Positions 48,976 through 57,969 are shown, counted from the first letter of the stretch. The stretch is DNA of 64,000 bases from an actinobacterium SCGC AAA278-O22 (GCA_000372185.1 AQUA01000002.1:5873-69872), one strand, 5' to 3'. Numbers and translations: made by a program. Notes: generated by a model not told the origin, from the letters alone.

Positions 48976-49557
48976 TTACTTGACTAGCGCCCAGAGCATC
49001 AGTACTCCTACCCCTGAAACAAATGCGGCGTTTATCGAAGGTCCCGATACGTTGTATCCCTGTCTAAAAAAATTTACTATAGATGCAGAAATTAGATATG
49101 AATACTCTTCGAGTTTGTCATAGTCATCCGTTCCTGCTTCGATATTGAATTCCTCAGCAACAATATAGACCAGCAGATCCTTACCCTTGTATGAGGTGTA
49201 TCTGTCCAACTCTTCTGGGGAGGGAGGAATGTTTGAGCCCAGGCTTTGGAGAGTTACTCCCGACTTCAGGTGTTCAAAAATTCTTTGTCCAACTTTGGCT
49301 GCCGCATCGTCGATCTGCTGCAAACCTACTTGGTGCAAGGTGTCAAAAAATGGAGAGATCTCTTGGCGATTGCTTGGAAAGTCCGAGTTAAAGTCTTCAT
49401 CAATCTCATCTAAAAGTCGGTTCTTCAACTGAAGTAACTCAAGTTCTTCAAAGTACGCCCGATTGATATGAACTACTTCTTTTCCGAGCACATAACGAAA
49501 ACTATTCCTAAAATTGAGAATTGCTGTCTCAGTCTCTGGATTTAGGTGCAAAGCCAT
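48976..49557 (-). CDS. Uncharacterised protein with C-terminal hydrophobic segment, co-directional with and 46 bp upstream of the MrcB_N-NucS gene
   Basis: 193 aa, mostly helical/acidic, ending in GPSINAAFVSGVGVLMLWALVK. No family recognised. Confidence 0.6.
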   Translation of the reverse strand: MALHLNPETETAILNFRNSFRYVLGKEVVHINRAYFEELELLQLKNRLLDEIDEDFNSDFPSNRQEISPFFDTLHQVGLQQIDDAAAKVGQRIFEHLKSGVTLQSLGSNIPPSPEELDRYTSYKGKDLLVYIVAEEFNIEAGTDDYDKLEEYSYLISASIVNFFRQGYNVSGPSINAAFVSGVGVLMLWALVK

Positions 49558-49723
49558 AGGCTAACCTTGGCAGTAATCAATTTTTGTGGCAATAGGAATT
49601 TCTCCACTGATCAGTCAAATAACAGAGAATTTCGTAGGGACTATATATATAAAAAACACGCTCGGATTTAATAACCTGGGGTCAAAGATTGCCCACCATA
49701 TGGCAGGGAGATAGTCTCGATTT

Positions 49724-49963
49724 ATGAAAAACTATAAAAATTATCTGATCGCAGTACTCTCAGGACTACTGATTCTCTCACTTTCAACACAACAGGCGCA
49801 GAGCGCTGCAAAAACTTACGACGCAGTTAAGTTAGCCGAGTATCAATCTTGCTTAAATGCCCAAAACAACTATGACATTGCCCTTATGCAAAGCCAAGGG
49901 GGTAATGGTTCTATGAACATTCTTGAAAACTTGAAGAACTGTCTTGCCTATAAGCCGTACTAA
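49724..49963 (+). CDS. Small secreted protein (79 aa)
   Basis: MKNYKNYLIAVLSGLLILSLSTQQAQSAAKT signal-peptide-like N-terminus with two later Cys. Confidence 0.5.
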   Translation: MKNYKNYLIAVLSGLLILSLSTQQAQSAAKTYDAVKLAEYQSCLNAQNNYDIALMQSQGGNGSMNILENLKNCLAYKPY

Positions 49964-50029
49964 GCCTGACAGGGCATAGGAGTACACAATTCTGAGGGAA
50001 TATGTCATACTAAAAGTTCAATCTGGACG

Positions 50030-50120
50030 ACGGATAGAGCGTGTGACCTTATGAGTATGCGTAAGCAGGCTCATAATGGGTTGAAATGTTTGACTGCAGA
50101 ATGCATCAACACATTTCATC
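50030..50120 (+). other. Right-end island segment: tRNA-Arg D-arm-like fragment plus two inverted repeats abutting attR
   Basis: ACGGATAGAGCGTGTGAC (50030-50047) matches tRNA-Arg 44428-44445 at 16/18. IRs: TTATGAG/CTCATAA (50049-50055/50070-50076) and GGTTGAAATGT/ACATTTCATCC (50079-50089/50111-50121, 10/11 paired). Confidence 0.65.
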
Positions 50121-50164
50121 CTACGGATCAGAAGGTTAGGGGTTCGAATCCCTTCGCGCGCACA
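50121..50164 (+). repeat. attR direct repeat (displaced tRNA-Arg 3' half)
   Basis: Identical to 44445-44488. Confidence 0.95.
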
Positions 50165-50168
50165 AGTT

Positions 50169-50198
50169 AAGCCTCGAGTGCCTTTCACACTCGGGGCT
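50169..50198 (+). terminator. Intrinsic terminator, probably the original tRNA-Arg terminator now beyond attR
   Basis: AAGCCTCGAGTG...CACTCGGGGCTT followed by TTCTTTTTT. Confidence 0.8.
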
Positions 50199-50234
50199 TT
50201 TCTTTTTTGAAGTATCTATCGGTATCGTTACCCA

Positions 50235-50525
50235 GTGAGCAAAATCTTCCTCTTTGTGGCAATTGATGTACGCCCAGGTAAATATGATGATTTTGTCTCA
50301 GCACTTTCCAAGCACATCTCAGTGATTCGTACAGAATCTGGTTGCGAATTTATCGATATCTATCGCGATACCCAGAAAGAGAACGTCGTGAACGTCTGGG
50401 AAATCTGGTCAGATCGACCTTCATGGGATGCGCATATGGTCAATGAAAACAGCAAAGCCTGGCAGGCTGTTGCGAAAGATTTAGTCTTCGGCGAAACCAT
50501 CACAGTTATGGATCAACTCCCATGA
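50235..50525 (+). CDS. Antibiotic biosynthesis monooxygenase (ABM)-like dimeric ferredoxin-like fold protein
   Basis: VAIDVRPGKYDDFVSALSKHISVIRTESGCEFIDIYRDTQKENVVNVWEIWSDRPSWDAHM. Confidence 0.85.
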   Translation: MSKIFLFVAIDVRPGKYDDFVSALSKHISVIRTESGCEFIDIYRDTQKENVVNVWEIWSDRPSWDAHMVNENSKAWQAVAKDLVFGETITVMDQLP

Positions 50526-51268
50526 GCGACTTCACCCTTTCCATCGATTGCGGTGGCTCATTTATCAAGAGCTGCGTTTTAGATGAATCTGGAACTATGC
50601 ACGCAGCTCCTACTCGGGTTGAAACCCCATATCCACTTACAACAGAACGTTTCTTGCAGACAATCAAAGAGATTGCAGATTCGCTACCACAGGCAAAGCG
50701 CGTCACTGTGGGTGTTCCCGGAATGATTCGTAATGGCGTTGTCGTTGCAACACCGCACTACATCAATGATGCGGGCCCTCATACTCGTATGAACCCTGAG
50801 TTGAAGACTGAATGGTGGGGCTTTGATGCACAAGCGGCGATAGAAGCTAAGTTAGGGATTCCAGCAAAGGTATTAAACGATGCTGAAGTGCACGGAGCTG
50901 GAGTAGTTACAGGTTCTGGTCTTGAGATTGTTCTGACCTTGGGAACTGGACTCGGTTTTGCAATCTTTCACGGTGGAAAGCTTTCGCCGCACTTTGAACT
51001 TTCTCATGCAACCGTGCGCCGTAATACAACGTATGACACATGGATTGGCGAACGCGAACGCCGCCGTATGGGAAATACTTTCTGGTCACGTCGCGTGCGC
51101 TTGATGGTCTCTGAACTTCGCCCAGTATTTTTGTGGGATCGCCTCTATATCGGTGGTGGAAATTCACACAGCATTCAACAGCGCGATCTGACCTTAATGG
51201 GCGATGACGTTGTTATCGTTCCGAACTCTGCCGGAGTTGCTGGCGGAGTTCGCGCGTGGCAACTTTAA
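50522..51268 (+). CDS. ROK-family protein, polyphosphate-glucokinase-like
   Basis: LSIDCGGSFIKSCVLDESG, VTVGVPGMIRNGVV, VLNDAEVHGAGV, LTLGTGLGFAIFHGG. Confidence 0.8.
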   Translation: MSDFTLSIDCGGSFIKSCVLDESGTMHAAPTRVETPYPLTTERFLQTIKEIADSLPQAKRVTVGVPGMIRNGVVVATPHYINDAGPHTRMNPELKTEWWGFDAQAAIEAKLGIPAKVLNDAEVHGAGVVTGSGLEIVLTLGTGLGFAIFHGGKLSPHFELSHATVRRNTTYDTWIGERERRRMGNTFWSRRVRLMVSELRPVFLWDRLYIGGGNSHSIQQRDLTLMGDDVVIVPNSAGVAGGVRAWQL

Positions 51269-51867
51269 TCTGTTATATAGATGACACCATCTGATTCATG
51301 CACTGGCAAACGATCTAGAGGATAGGAAGCAGGTCCTCGCAACACATCACCGTTCTTTGAATCAAAGAGGGCGTTGTGGCATGGACAAAGCAGACCTTCA
51401 GATTCGATAGCCACTATGCATCCTTTGTGTGGGCAGGTGGCATCTAGGGCCAGCAGCCCATCTGATTTTCTAATGACAATATAAGTAGTGCTATTTCCAT
51501 GGCGATTCTTCGCTACAAAAGATTTTGTTGAGTTATTTGGAACTTCGGAAGACTTCGCAATTGGAATCTCAATCTTTTTAACAACAACAGGAGTTGGTGC
51601 AGTCTGCGTTGGGCTAGCAGTTGGAGTCGGAGTTGAACTCGAGGTAGCGGCTGCGGCAGGAATAATTTTTCCAGAATCCCAGGCAAGTACAGTCTTGCCT
51701 TTCGACTTGGTTTTGATGCAGGTGTAGAGCTTGCCCTTGTAAGTCGTGGTCTCTCCCAATACTCGGCACTTTATCGGTGGGGTGGTTGCAGCAAGTGCTG
51801 GAAATGCAATAGAGGCCAAGGAGGTAAGGAATCCAAAGCCGACGATTCTGCGCGAAATCGGGTTCAC
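51265..51867 (-). CDS. Secreted Rieske [2Fe-2S] domain protein
   Basis: GTG start (VNPISRRIVGFGFLTSLASIAFPALAA), S/T/P-rich linker, CPHKGC...CPCHNALFD Rieske ligand motifs. Confidence 0.82.
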   Translation of the reverse strand: MNPISRRIVGFGFLTSLASIAFPALAATTPPIKCRVLGETTTYKGKLYTCIKTKSKGKTVLAWDSGKIIPAAAATSSSTPTPTASPTQTAPTPVVVKKIEIPIAKSSEVPNNSTKSFVAKNRHGNSTTYIVIRKSDGLLALDATCPHKGCIVAIESEGLLCPCHNALFDSKNGDVLRGPASYPLDRLPVHESDGVIYITD

Positions 51868-52045
51868 GCCGCGCACGCTATGACAGAAAAGTGAACAAGA
51901 GGTGTATTTGCGCGAAAAATGCAGATGCAAGTCTTTACTTCAATTTCACCCTGCATTTTCTCACTTGCATCTCTGGAGAGACACAATTCTTTCACATCTT
52001 CGATCGGGGGCAACTCTGATTCGAACCCAAGGGAAATAGGTAGAA

Positions 52046-53659
52046 ATGAAACTTCGCTACAAAGTAGCTGCAGTTCTTTCAGTAGCAACATTGGTTACTG
52101 GAACAGCTGTTGCAAACTCAGTGCTAACAAAGCCTGAATACATTCTTCCTGCAACAGATGCAGCATCAATTACACCTCTTGCATATGCGGGCGATGTCGT
52201 CAACGGACTCACAATTCGCGGTATTCCAGATGGAATGGGCGCAATGCGCAATGCAGATGGAACAATCACATTGCTCTCAAACCATGAAGTTCCTTCATAT
52301 GCTCCGATTGGAACTCTCGCTAAGGCTGCGGATAAGGGCAAGCCAGTTCTTGGAACATCAATTACAAAGTTCACTCTTAATGCAGCAGGAACTCGAATCA
52401 TTGGAGCTTCAGACTTCATCAAGTCTTGGAGTTTCTACAACTACAACACAAAGACTTACCAGTCATCACCATCAGGTGCTGCTCCAACCACACAGACATT
52501 GGGCATGGATAACTTCATCAGCCGCTTCTGTTCAGCAACTCTCGTACAGCCAGGAAAGCTTTCATTTAAGGATGGCGGCACAACATACGGGTATGAAGGT
52601 GCCGTTTACCTAGCTGGCGAAGAAGATGGCGATAGCGGTTACGCACGTGGTTTCGCATTCGACATGGATGGAAATGCAATAAATCTTCCACGTATGGGTC
52701 TTGCATCATGGGAGAACTTGATGCCAAACCTCAAGCCAGGTAAGAACACAGTTGTTATGGGCGACGAAGACGGATCAGCCGTTGATTCACAGCTCTTTAT
52801 GTACGTTGGTACAAAGACAACTTCAGGAACATTCGCAGATAAGGCAGGTCTCACAAACGGAGATCTTCATGTCCTCAGCGTTCCAAACATTGCTAACGAC
52901 AACGCATTCCGCGCTGCATACGGCAAGAACAAGCCAGTTGATGTGACTTTCGCAAAGACAACTTGGGAAGGCGATATGAAGACTCAGGCAGCAGATCACG
53001 CTGCACAGGGAACAGAGTTTGCGCGCATTGAAGATGGAAACTGGGATCCGACAGATCCAAACGTCTTCTACTTCGTAACAACTGAATCAAATAAGGATGC
53101 AGGAGCTACTAAGGAAAATCCATCAGAGCCAGGCGTATCACGCGATGGTGGCGGATTCTGGAGACTGACATTTGTTGATGGCCAGAAGCCAGAACTCGGC
53201 GCGAAGCTAGAACTCCTTCTTGATGGAACAGAAGCTCCATACTTGAGCAAGCCAGATAACATGACAATCACTTCAGATGGCATCGTCTTGCTCCAGGAAG
53301 ATCCAGGCAACAACGCACACGTTTCACGCATCGTTGCCTTCCGTCCAAAGGATGGAAAGCTTGCAGTCGTTGCACAGTTCAACTCTGATTACTTCGCAAA
53401 GACTGGTTCAAAGTTTATGACAGTCGATGAAGAAACTTCAGGAATCATCGATGTCACATCTTTGATTAGCAAGCCTGGCGACACTACAAAGCACTTCTAC
53501 TTCAATGCTCAGGTTCACACAACTGGCGGCTACACCGCGCGCCCAGACCTGACAACAAAGACAACTGGCGGAATCTTGAAGTTCAACCAGAAGACTCTTG
53601 AAGGTGGCGCTTACTACAGCCTCACAATCTCTGATTGGAAGACTGTTTTCGGTTCTTAA
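52046..53659 (+). CDS. phoX: Secreted PhoX/DUF839-family phosphatase
   Basis: Signal peptide; GDVVNGLTIRGIPDGMGAMRNADGTITLLSNHEV; FARIEDGNWDPTDPNVFYFVTTE; LEDPGNNAHVSRIVAFRPKDG-like segments. Confidence 0.82.
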   Translation: MKLRYKVAAVLSVATLVTGTAVANSVLTKPEYILPATDAASITPLAYAGDVVNGLTIRGIPDGMGAMRNADGTITLLSNHEVPSYAPIGTLAKAADKGKPVLGTSITKFTLNAAGTRIIGASDFIKSWSFYNYNTKTYQSSPSGAAPTTQTLGMDNFISRFCSATLVQPGKLSFKDGGTTYGYEGAVYLAGEEDGDSGYARGFAFDMDGNAINLPRMGLASWENLMPNLKPGKNTVVMGDEDGSAVDSQLFMYVGTKTTSGTFADKAGLTNGDLHVLSVPNIANDNAFRAAYGKNKPVDVTFAKTTWEGDMKTQAADHAAQGTEFARIEDGNWDPTDPNVFYFVTTESNKDAGATKENPSEPGVSRDGGGFWRLTFVDGQKPELGAKLELLLDGTEAPYLSKPDNMTITSDGIVLLQEDPGNNAHVSRIVAFRPKDGKLAVVAQFNSDYFAKTGSKFMTVDEETSGIIDVTSLISKPGDTTKHFYFNAQVHTTGGYTARPDLTTKTTGGILKFNQKTLEGGAYYSLTISDWKTVFGS

Positions 53660-53685
53660 TTCCGGGACAAACAACTAAATAATAG

Positions 53686-53725
53686 AAAGGCCCCGCACTA
53701 CTTCGAGGGTGAGTGCGGGGCCTTT
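53686..53725. terminator. Bidirectional intrinsic terminator between convergent genes
   Basis: AAAGGCCCCGCACT...AGTGCGGGGCCTTT, 14-bp perfect stem. Confidence 0.9.
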
Positions 53726-53737
53726 CTTATTTAATAA

Positions 53738-55144
53738 TTAAGCGCGGATGGCTTTAGCGAACTCGCGGAAATCCTCAACCAAAATATCAATCTCAGTCTG
53801 GCCATGTGCCAATGAGATCAACCATTGCTCATCAAGTCCTGGTGGAGTGATGATGCCGCGGTTAAGAGCAAATAACCAGTGTGCTTCAGCAACACCAAAG
53901 TCAGTTGCTTTGTAATCACGGTAGTTGCGAACTGGTGTTGTTGACCAGGTAACGCAACCCTTAATACCAAAACCAACCGTGTGTGCTGGAAGTTGGTACT
54001 CATCAATGATTTCACCGATGCGAGTCAGCGCCTGCAAGTTAAAGTCTTCAGCAACAGCTAGAGCTTCATCAGAACAGATGCGATCGATTGCGCGAACACC
54101 AGCCATGGCAAGGGGATTACCGTTAAAGGTACCGAAGTGAGCCATCTTGCCGTTGGTAACGAAGTCCATGTACTTCTTCTTGCCACCAAAGGCCGCAAGT
54201 GGAACTCCGCCACCGATGGATTTAGCGAGAGTAATAAGGTCTGGTTTTACGCCAAGTCGCGCAGAAGCGCCATGTGCACCCGCAGTCAATCCGGTCTTTA
54301 CCTCGTCAAAAATAAGGACGACTTCATATTGATCGCAGAGTTCACGGACACGCTCGAGGTAACCAGCATCAGGAAGAACGATTGCAATGTTTTCAAGAAC
54401 TGGTTCAACGATAAAGCAGGCAATTTTCTGTGCATGGGAAGCAAACATTTTTTCGAGCGCTTCGATGTTATTGAATGGTACGACGTGTACGTCTCCGGGA
54501 ACCAAGTTTGATTCAATGTAAGGAGTTGGCTCTTCTTCATCTCCAGCCATTGAAAGTGGTGGCTTAGCAGAGACAACGAATGGGTCGTAGCTACCGTGGT
54601 ATCCGCCTTCGACCTTGAGGATTCCCATCTTTCCGGTTGCAGAACGAGCAACGCGAACTGCATACATCGTCGATTCAGTTCCAGAGTTGGTGAAGCGAAC
54701 TTGATCGATTCCGAATCGCTTACAGATTCGCTCTGCAGCATCGGTAGATGTTGGTGATGGAGTAACAAAGAGCATTCCCTGGTTGAGGGCAGATTGAACT
54801 TCCTCCACGACGACAGGGTTGAGATGGCCGGCGAGCATGGCACCAAATCCCATGGAGAGATCGAGGAGCTGACGGCCATCGACATCGGTCATATAGGCGC
54901 CGCGGGCAGAGAAAATCGAGATCGGGTAGGGATCCCAATGTTGGAAACTGGAGGTGACGCCGAGCGGCAGTGAGTTCACTGCGCGCTTGCTTTCAGCGGC
55001 AGAGCCTTTGGTGTTCTTGGTGAAGAGCTCCCACTCGGCGGCCAGGATAGAAGCCACCTTTTCAGGCGAGATAGGAGTTGATGTTGTTGGTACGTAACGA
55101 TGTGTTGCTGTGTGGTGCGATTGAATCGCTGTTGGTGTAGTCAT
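53738..55144 (-). CDS. Class III aminotransferase, glutamate-1-semialdehyde aminomutase-like
   Basis: SARGAYMTDVDGRQLLDLSMGFGAMLAGHLNPVVVEEV, RFTNSGTESTMYAVRVARSATGKMGILKVEGGYHGSYD, LIFDEVKTGLTAG, LAKSIGGGVPLAAFGGKK. The exact start is uncertain (55162 or ~55144). Confidence 0.88.
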   Translation of the reverse strand: MTTPTAIQSHHTATHRYVPTTSTPISPEKVASILAAEWELFTKNTKGSAAESKRAVNSLPLGVTSSFQHWDPYPISIFSARGAYMTDVDGRQLLDLSMGFGAMLAGHLNPVVVEEVQSALNQGMLFVTPSPTSTDAAERICKRFGIDQVRFTNSGTESTMYAVRVARSATGKMGILKVEGGYHGSYDPFVVSAKPPLSMAGDEEEPTPYIESNLVPGDVHVVPFNNIEALEKMFASHAQKIACFIVEPVLENIAIVLPDAGYLERVRELCDQYEVVLIFDEVKTGLTAGAHGASARLGVKPDLITLAKSIGGGVPLAAFGGKKKYMDFVTNGKMAHFGTFNGNPLAMAGVRAIDRICSDEALAVAEDFNLQALTRIGEIIDEYQLPAHTVGFGIKGCVTWSTTPVRNYRDYKATDFGVAEAHWLFALNRGIITPPGLDEQWLISLAHGQTEIDILVEDFREFAKAIRA

Positions 55145-55314
55145 TGTAAAGCTGTACGGCAAATGTTTCTGATTTAGAAACTGTTTGAGAAGTACTCTCC
55201 TTTGAGTGCTGCGAATGAACGCAAGCCAAGTATCTCCGAAGGCAAAAAAGTTTGCAACTAATAGTGATTTTCCCGCGTGGCTTACGCATAAAGGATTGCT
55301 AATCTTTGACCCTT

Positions 55315-56712
55315 ATGGAAAAACCAACGATTATTCTTGCGACCAGTAATGGCGTAGGAATGGGACACCTTGCACGTGCAAGTGCAATTGCGTTGGCTCT
55401 TAAAGAATATGCAAACCCCATTATTGTTTCAATGGCAGGCGGCATTGCAGAAATTCCAGAGTACATGGGAATTCGTTGCGAATATATTCCAGGTCGTGAT
55501 CGCATGTGGATGTCTCGTGAAAAATGGGATGAATACTTACGCGATCGACTAATGGCCTTGGTTGATGAAACTGGCGCTCGCGTTATGTCATTCGATGGAG
55601 TTGTTCCATATCCTGGTGTGATTGCAGCAAAGTTCTCACATCCCAAACTTGCACTTGTGTGGGTGCGACGTGGTTTATGGCAGAAAAAACCACAGCGATT
55701 AGTTTTAGGTTTGCAATCACAGATGATGGATTACATTGTCGAACCCGGTGATTTTGCTCGAGCATATGATTTTGGACCAACAGCTGAACGCACAGATGCT
55801 CGCTTAACTGCACCCGTTTCGCTCTTCCAGAAAGATACTGCGTTTTCTCGCGACGAAGCACGAACAGTGTTGGGCCTTGATCCCAACCGCCCAGCAGTCT
55901 TGGTTCAGCTCGGAACAGGCGATAGCGATGTCAATGAGAAGATGACCGCAGCGCTTTCGGGGCTGCTCGGATGGAAAGATTTGCAGGTCATATTGACGAA
56001 GCAACCGCTTGATAAAGATGGCAGGTCACTTGCGCCTGAAGGTCTTGATATTCGAGTCGTTCGCCACTTCCCACTTGCTCGTGTTCTGCATGCATTCGAT
56101 GCCGCAGTCTGTGCAACGGGATATAACGGAGTGCACGAACTTTTACCTGCTCAAGTTCCGACAGTTTTTGTCTCTAATATCCGCGGAACTGATGATCAAG
56201 AGGCGAGAGCACAGTGGTGCCATGACATGGGCTTTGCACTGCGTGCCAATCAAGCAGATTTACGAGATATCACCGCAACTGTGAAGAAGTTACAAGATGC
56301 GCAAACGCGTGCGCGATTAAGTAAGAAATGCGCAGAATTACCTGATCCAACTGGTGGCGCTGAGATTGCAAAGATTCTCTATGAATTAGCGGTGCGAGAA
56401 GAACCCATTCGCCCCTCATGGTTACGGTATAAACAACTTCGGGCGCAAGATCACATCAATCGAGGAATGCGCCATGTGATTTATATGGGTCTTCGCCGAC
56501 TCTCTCTTGTTTATCGGATAATCAATCCACATAAAAATGTACAAGAAACTCAAGTAGAACCACCTGTCTGGGGATCACAAAACACAGCGCACGAATTGCA
56601 TCCACTCATTAGAGGACCGCGACGTTTTGAACATCTCATTGCTGGTGCATCAGAGAGCTATATTAAACGTCGCCATGAAATTGCTGATGTCGCATATGGT
56701 AAGAAAATTTAA
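55315..56712 (+). CDS. Glycosyltransferase (GT28/MurG-like fold)
   Basis: ILATSNGVGMGHLARASAIALALKEYANPIIVSMAG; C-terminal HAFDAAVCATGYNGVHELLPAQVPTVFVSN nucleotide-sugar-binding-like motif. Confidence 0.75.
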   Translation: MEKPTIILATSNGVGMGHLARASAIALALKEYANPIIVSMAGGIAEIPEYMGIRCEYIPGRDRMWMSREKWDEYLRDRLMALVDETGARVMSFDGVVPYPGVIAAKFSHPKLALVWVRRGLWQKKPQRLVLGLQSQMMDYIVEPGDFARAYDFGPTAERTDARLTAPVSLFQKDTAFSRDEARTVLGLDPNRPAVLVQLGTGDSDVNEKMTAALSGLLGWKDLQVILTKQPLDKDGRSLAPEGLDIRVVRHFPLARVLHAFDAAVCATGYNGVHELLPAQVPTVFVSNIRGTDDQEARAQWCHDMGFALRANQADLRDITATVKKLQDAQTRARLSKKCAELPDPTGGAEIAKILYELAVREEPIRPSWLRYKQLRAQDHINRGMRHVIYMGLRRLSLVYRIINPHKNVQETQVEPPVWGSQNTAHELHPLIRGPRRFEHLIAGASESYIKRRHEIADVAYGKKI

Positions 56713-56732
56713 GTCATTGATAAGAAGAAAGA

Positions 56733-57383
56733 TTAGCTTTCGAGTAAGTGCTCTAGCTTTCGCTTCAAGATAACAATTACAACTACGACAAGTGCTAAGA
56801 AGAAGAAAGCCCAGTAACGAAGATATTTCTCGAGAGTTGCTAGCGAATTAGCAAATTCATATCCCAGTAAAACCACAATGGTTGAAAATACGATTCCACC
56901 TGCTGCATTCCACTTAATGAATTGGCGATAAGGCACCTTATTCATGCCAGCAAGTGCTGGAACGAGTGCACGTAGGAGCGCTTGGGCTCGACCAAAGAAG
57001 ATGGCGCCTCCGTGATAGCGATCAAAAATCGCCTGTGCCAACCTCCAACGCTTCTCACCAACAAATCTTCCAAATGCATTCTCTTTAATACGAGGACCTA
57101 GATGTTTTCCCACTTCGTAACCAACAGAGTCGCCAGCAATCGCACCTGCGATAGCGGCGCAGAGAAATACCCAAAGATTCCACACACCTGCATGGGCGAG
57201 GACTCCTCCTATGAGGAGAGATGTCTCACCCGGCAGAATAAAACCAACAAATGCTGCAGCTTCTGCAAAAGCTAAGAGAATAAGTAGCCCAAAGAGTGGA
57301 AGTTGCAAATTATGTGCAACGAGAGTGTCGGCAGTGTGATGTATCCACTCTGAAATCGACATGCGAGAACTGTATCTGAGCAA
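56733..57383 (-). CDS. DedA family membrane protein
   Basis: FAEAAAFVGFILPGETSLLIGG, GDSVGYEVGKHLG, FFGRAQALLRALVPALAGMNKVPYRQFIKWNAAGGIVFST. Confidence 0.9.
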   Translation of the reverse strand: MLRYSSRMSISEWIHHTADTLVAHNLQLPLFGLLILLAFAEAAAFVGFILPGETSLLIGGVLAHAGVWNLWVFLCAAIAGAIAGDSVGYEVGKHLGPRIKENAFGRFVGEKRWRLAQAIFDRYHGGAIFFGRAQALLRALVPALAGMNKVPYRQFIKWNAAGGIVFSTIVVLLGYEFANSLATLEKYLRYWAFFFLALVVVVIVILKRKLEHLLES

Positions 57384-57396
57384 TAGGGTTCATAAC

Positions 57397-57969
57397 ATGA
57401 AAGCAGAGACATCAGTTCCCGTTCACGAAATTATCGCTTCACGCCGCAGCCCACGTTCATTTAATGAAAGTGCGTCTATCAACAACGAAGACCTCACAGC
57501 AATTCTTGAGGCCGCTCGTTGGGCGGCATCAGCATTTAACGGTCAACCCTGGCGCTTCTTTGTAGGAAAGCGTGGAGATGAAGTCTTTGGTCAAATTCTG
57601 TCTTCTCTCGGAGATTTTAATAAATCCTGGGCGAAGAACTCTTCTGCTCTGATTTTGGTTGCTGGAAAAACAACTAGACAAGACGGTTCTATCCATGCTG
57701 ACTATCAATACGACTGCGGACTTGCAGTTGCGCAGTTAGTTATTGAAACTCATCACCGCGGTCTCATTGCTCACCAAATGACTGGATTTGATAAGGCGGT
57801 TGCGCAAGATGCGCTCTCCATCGCACCCGAACTCATCCCTGTTGTTGTCGTTGCTATTGGAACGCAAGATGTCCCAGAGAAGCTTGCAGGTCCCCTACTC
57901 GAACGTGAAATGGCAAAGCGTGAGCGACTTCCATTGAGCGAAATCGTTGTTAAAGGTTTGCCCGCTTAG
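57397..57969 (+). CDS. Nitroreductase family protein
   Basis: IIASRRSPRSFNESASINNEDLTAILEAARWAASAFNGQPWRFFVGKRG. Confidence 0.9.
   Translation: MKAETSVPVHEIIASRRSPRSFNESASINNEDLTAILEAARWAASAFNGQPWRFFVGKRGDEVFGQILSSLGDFNKSWAKNSSALILVAGKTTRQDGSIHADYQYDCGLAVAQLVIETHHRGLIAHQMTGFDKAVAQDALSIAPELIPVVVVAIGTQDVPEKLAGPLLEREMAKRERLPLSEIVVKGLPA

Larger units (their letters stand above)
44445..50164. mobile_element. tRNA-Arg-associated integrative island, ~5.7 kb
   Basis: 44-bp perfect direct repeat at both ends (44445-44488 and 50121-50164), tyrosine recombinase next to the tRNA, accessory genes inside, backbone genes outside. Confidence 0.92.

Noticed and set aside
50121-50164. Second tRNA-Arg gene at attR
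   Set aside because: Only the 3' half is present. No 5' acceptor strand or complete D arm precedes it, so it is an att duplicate and not a gene.
54298-54885. 195-aa minus-strand ORF
   Set aside because: Out-of-frame reading of the class III aminotransferase, with no coherent motifs.
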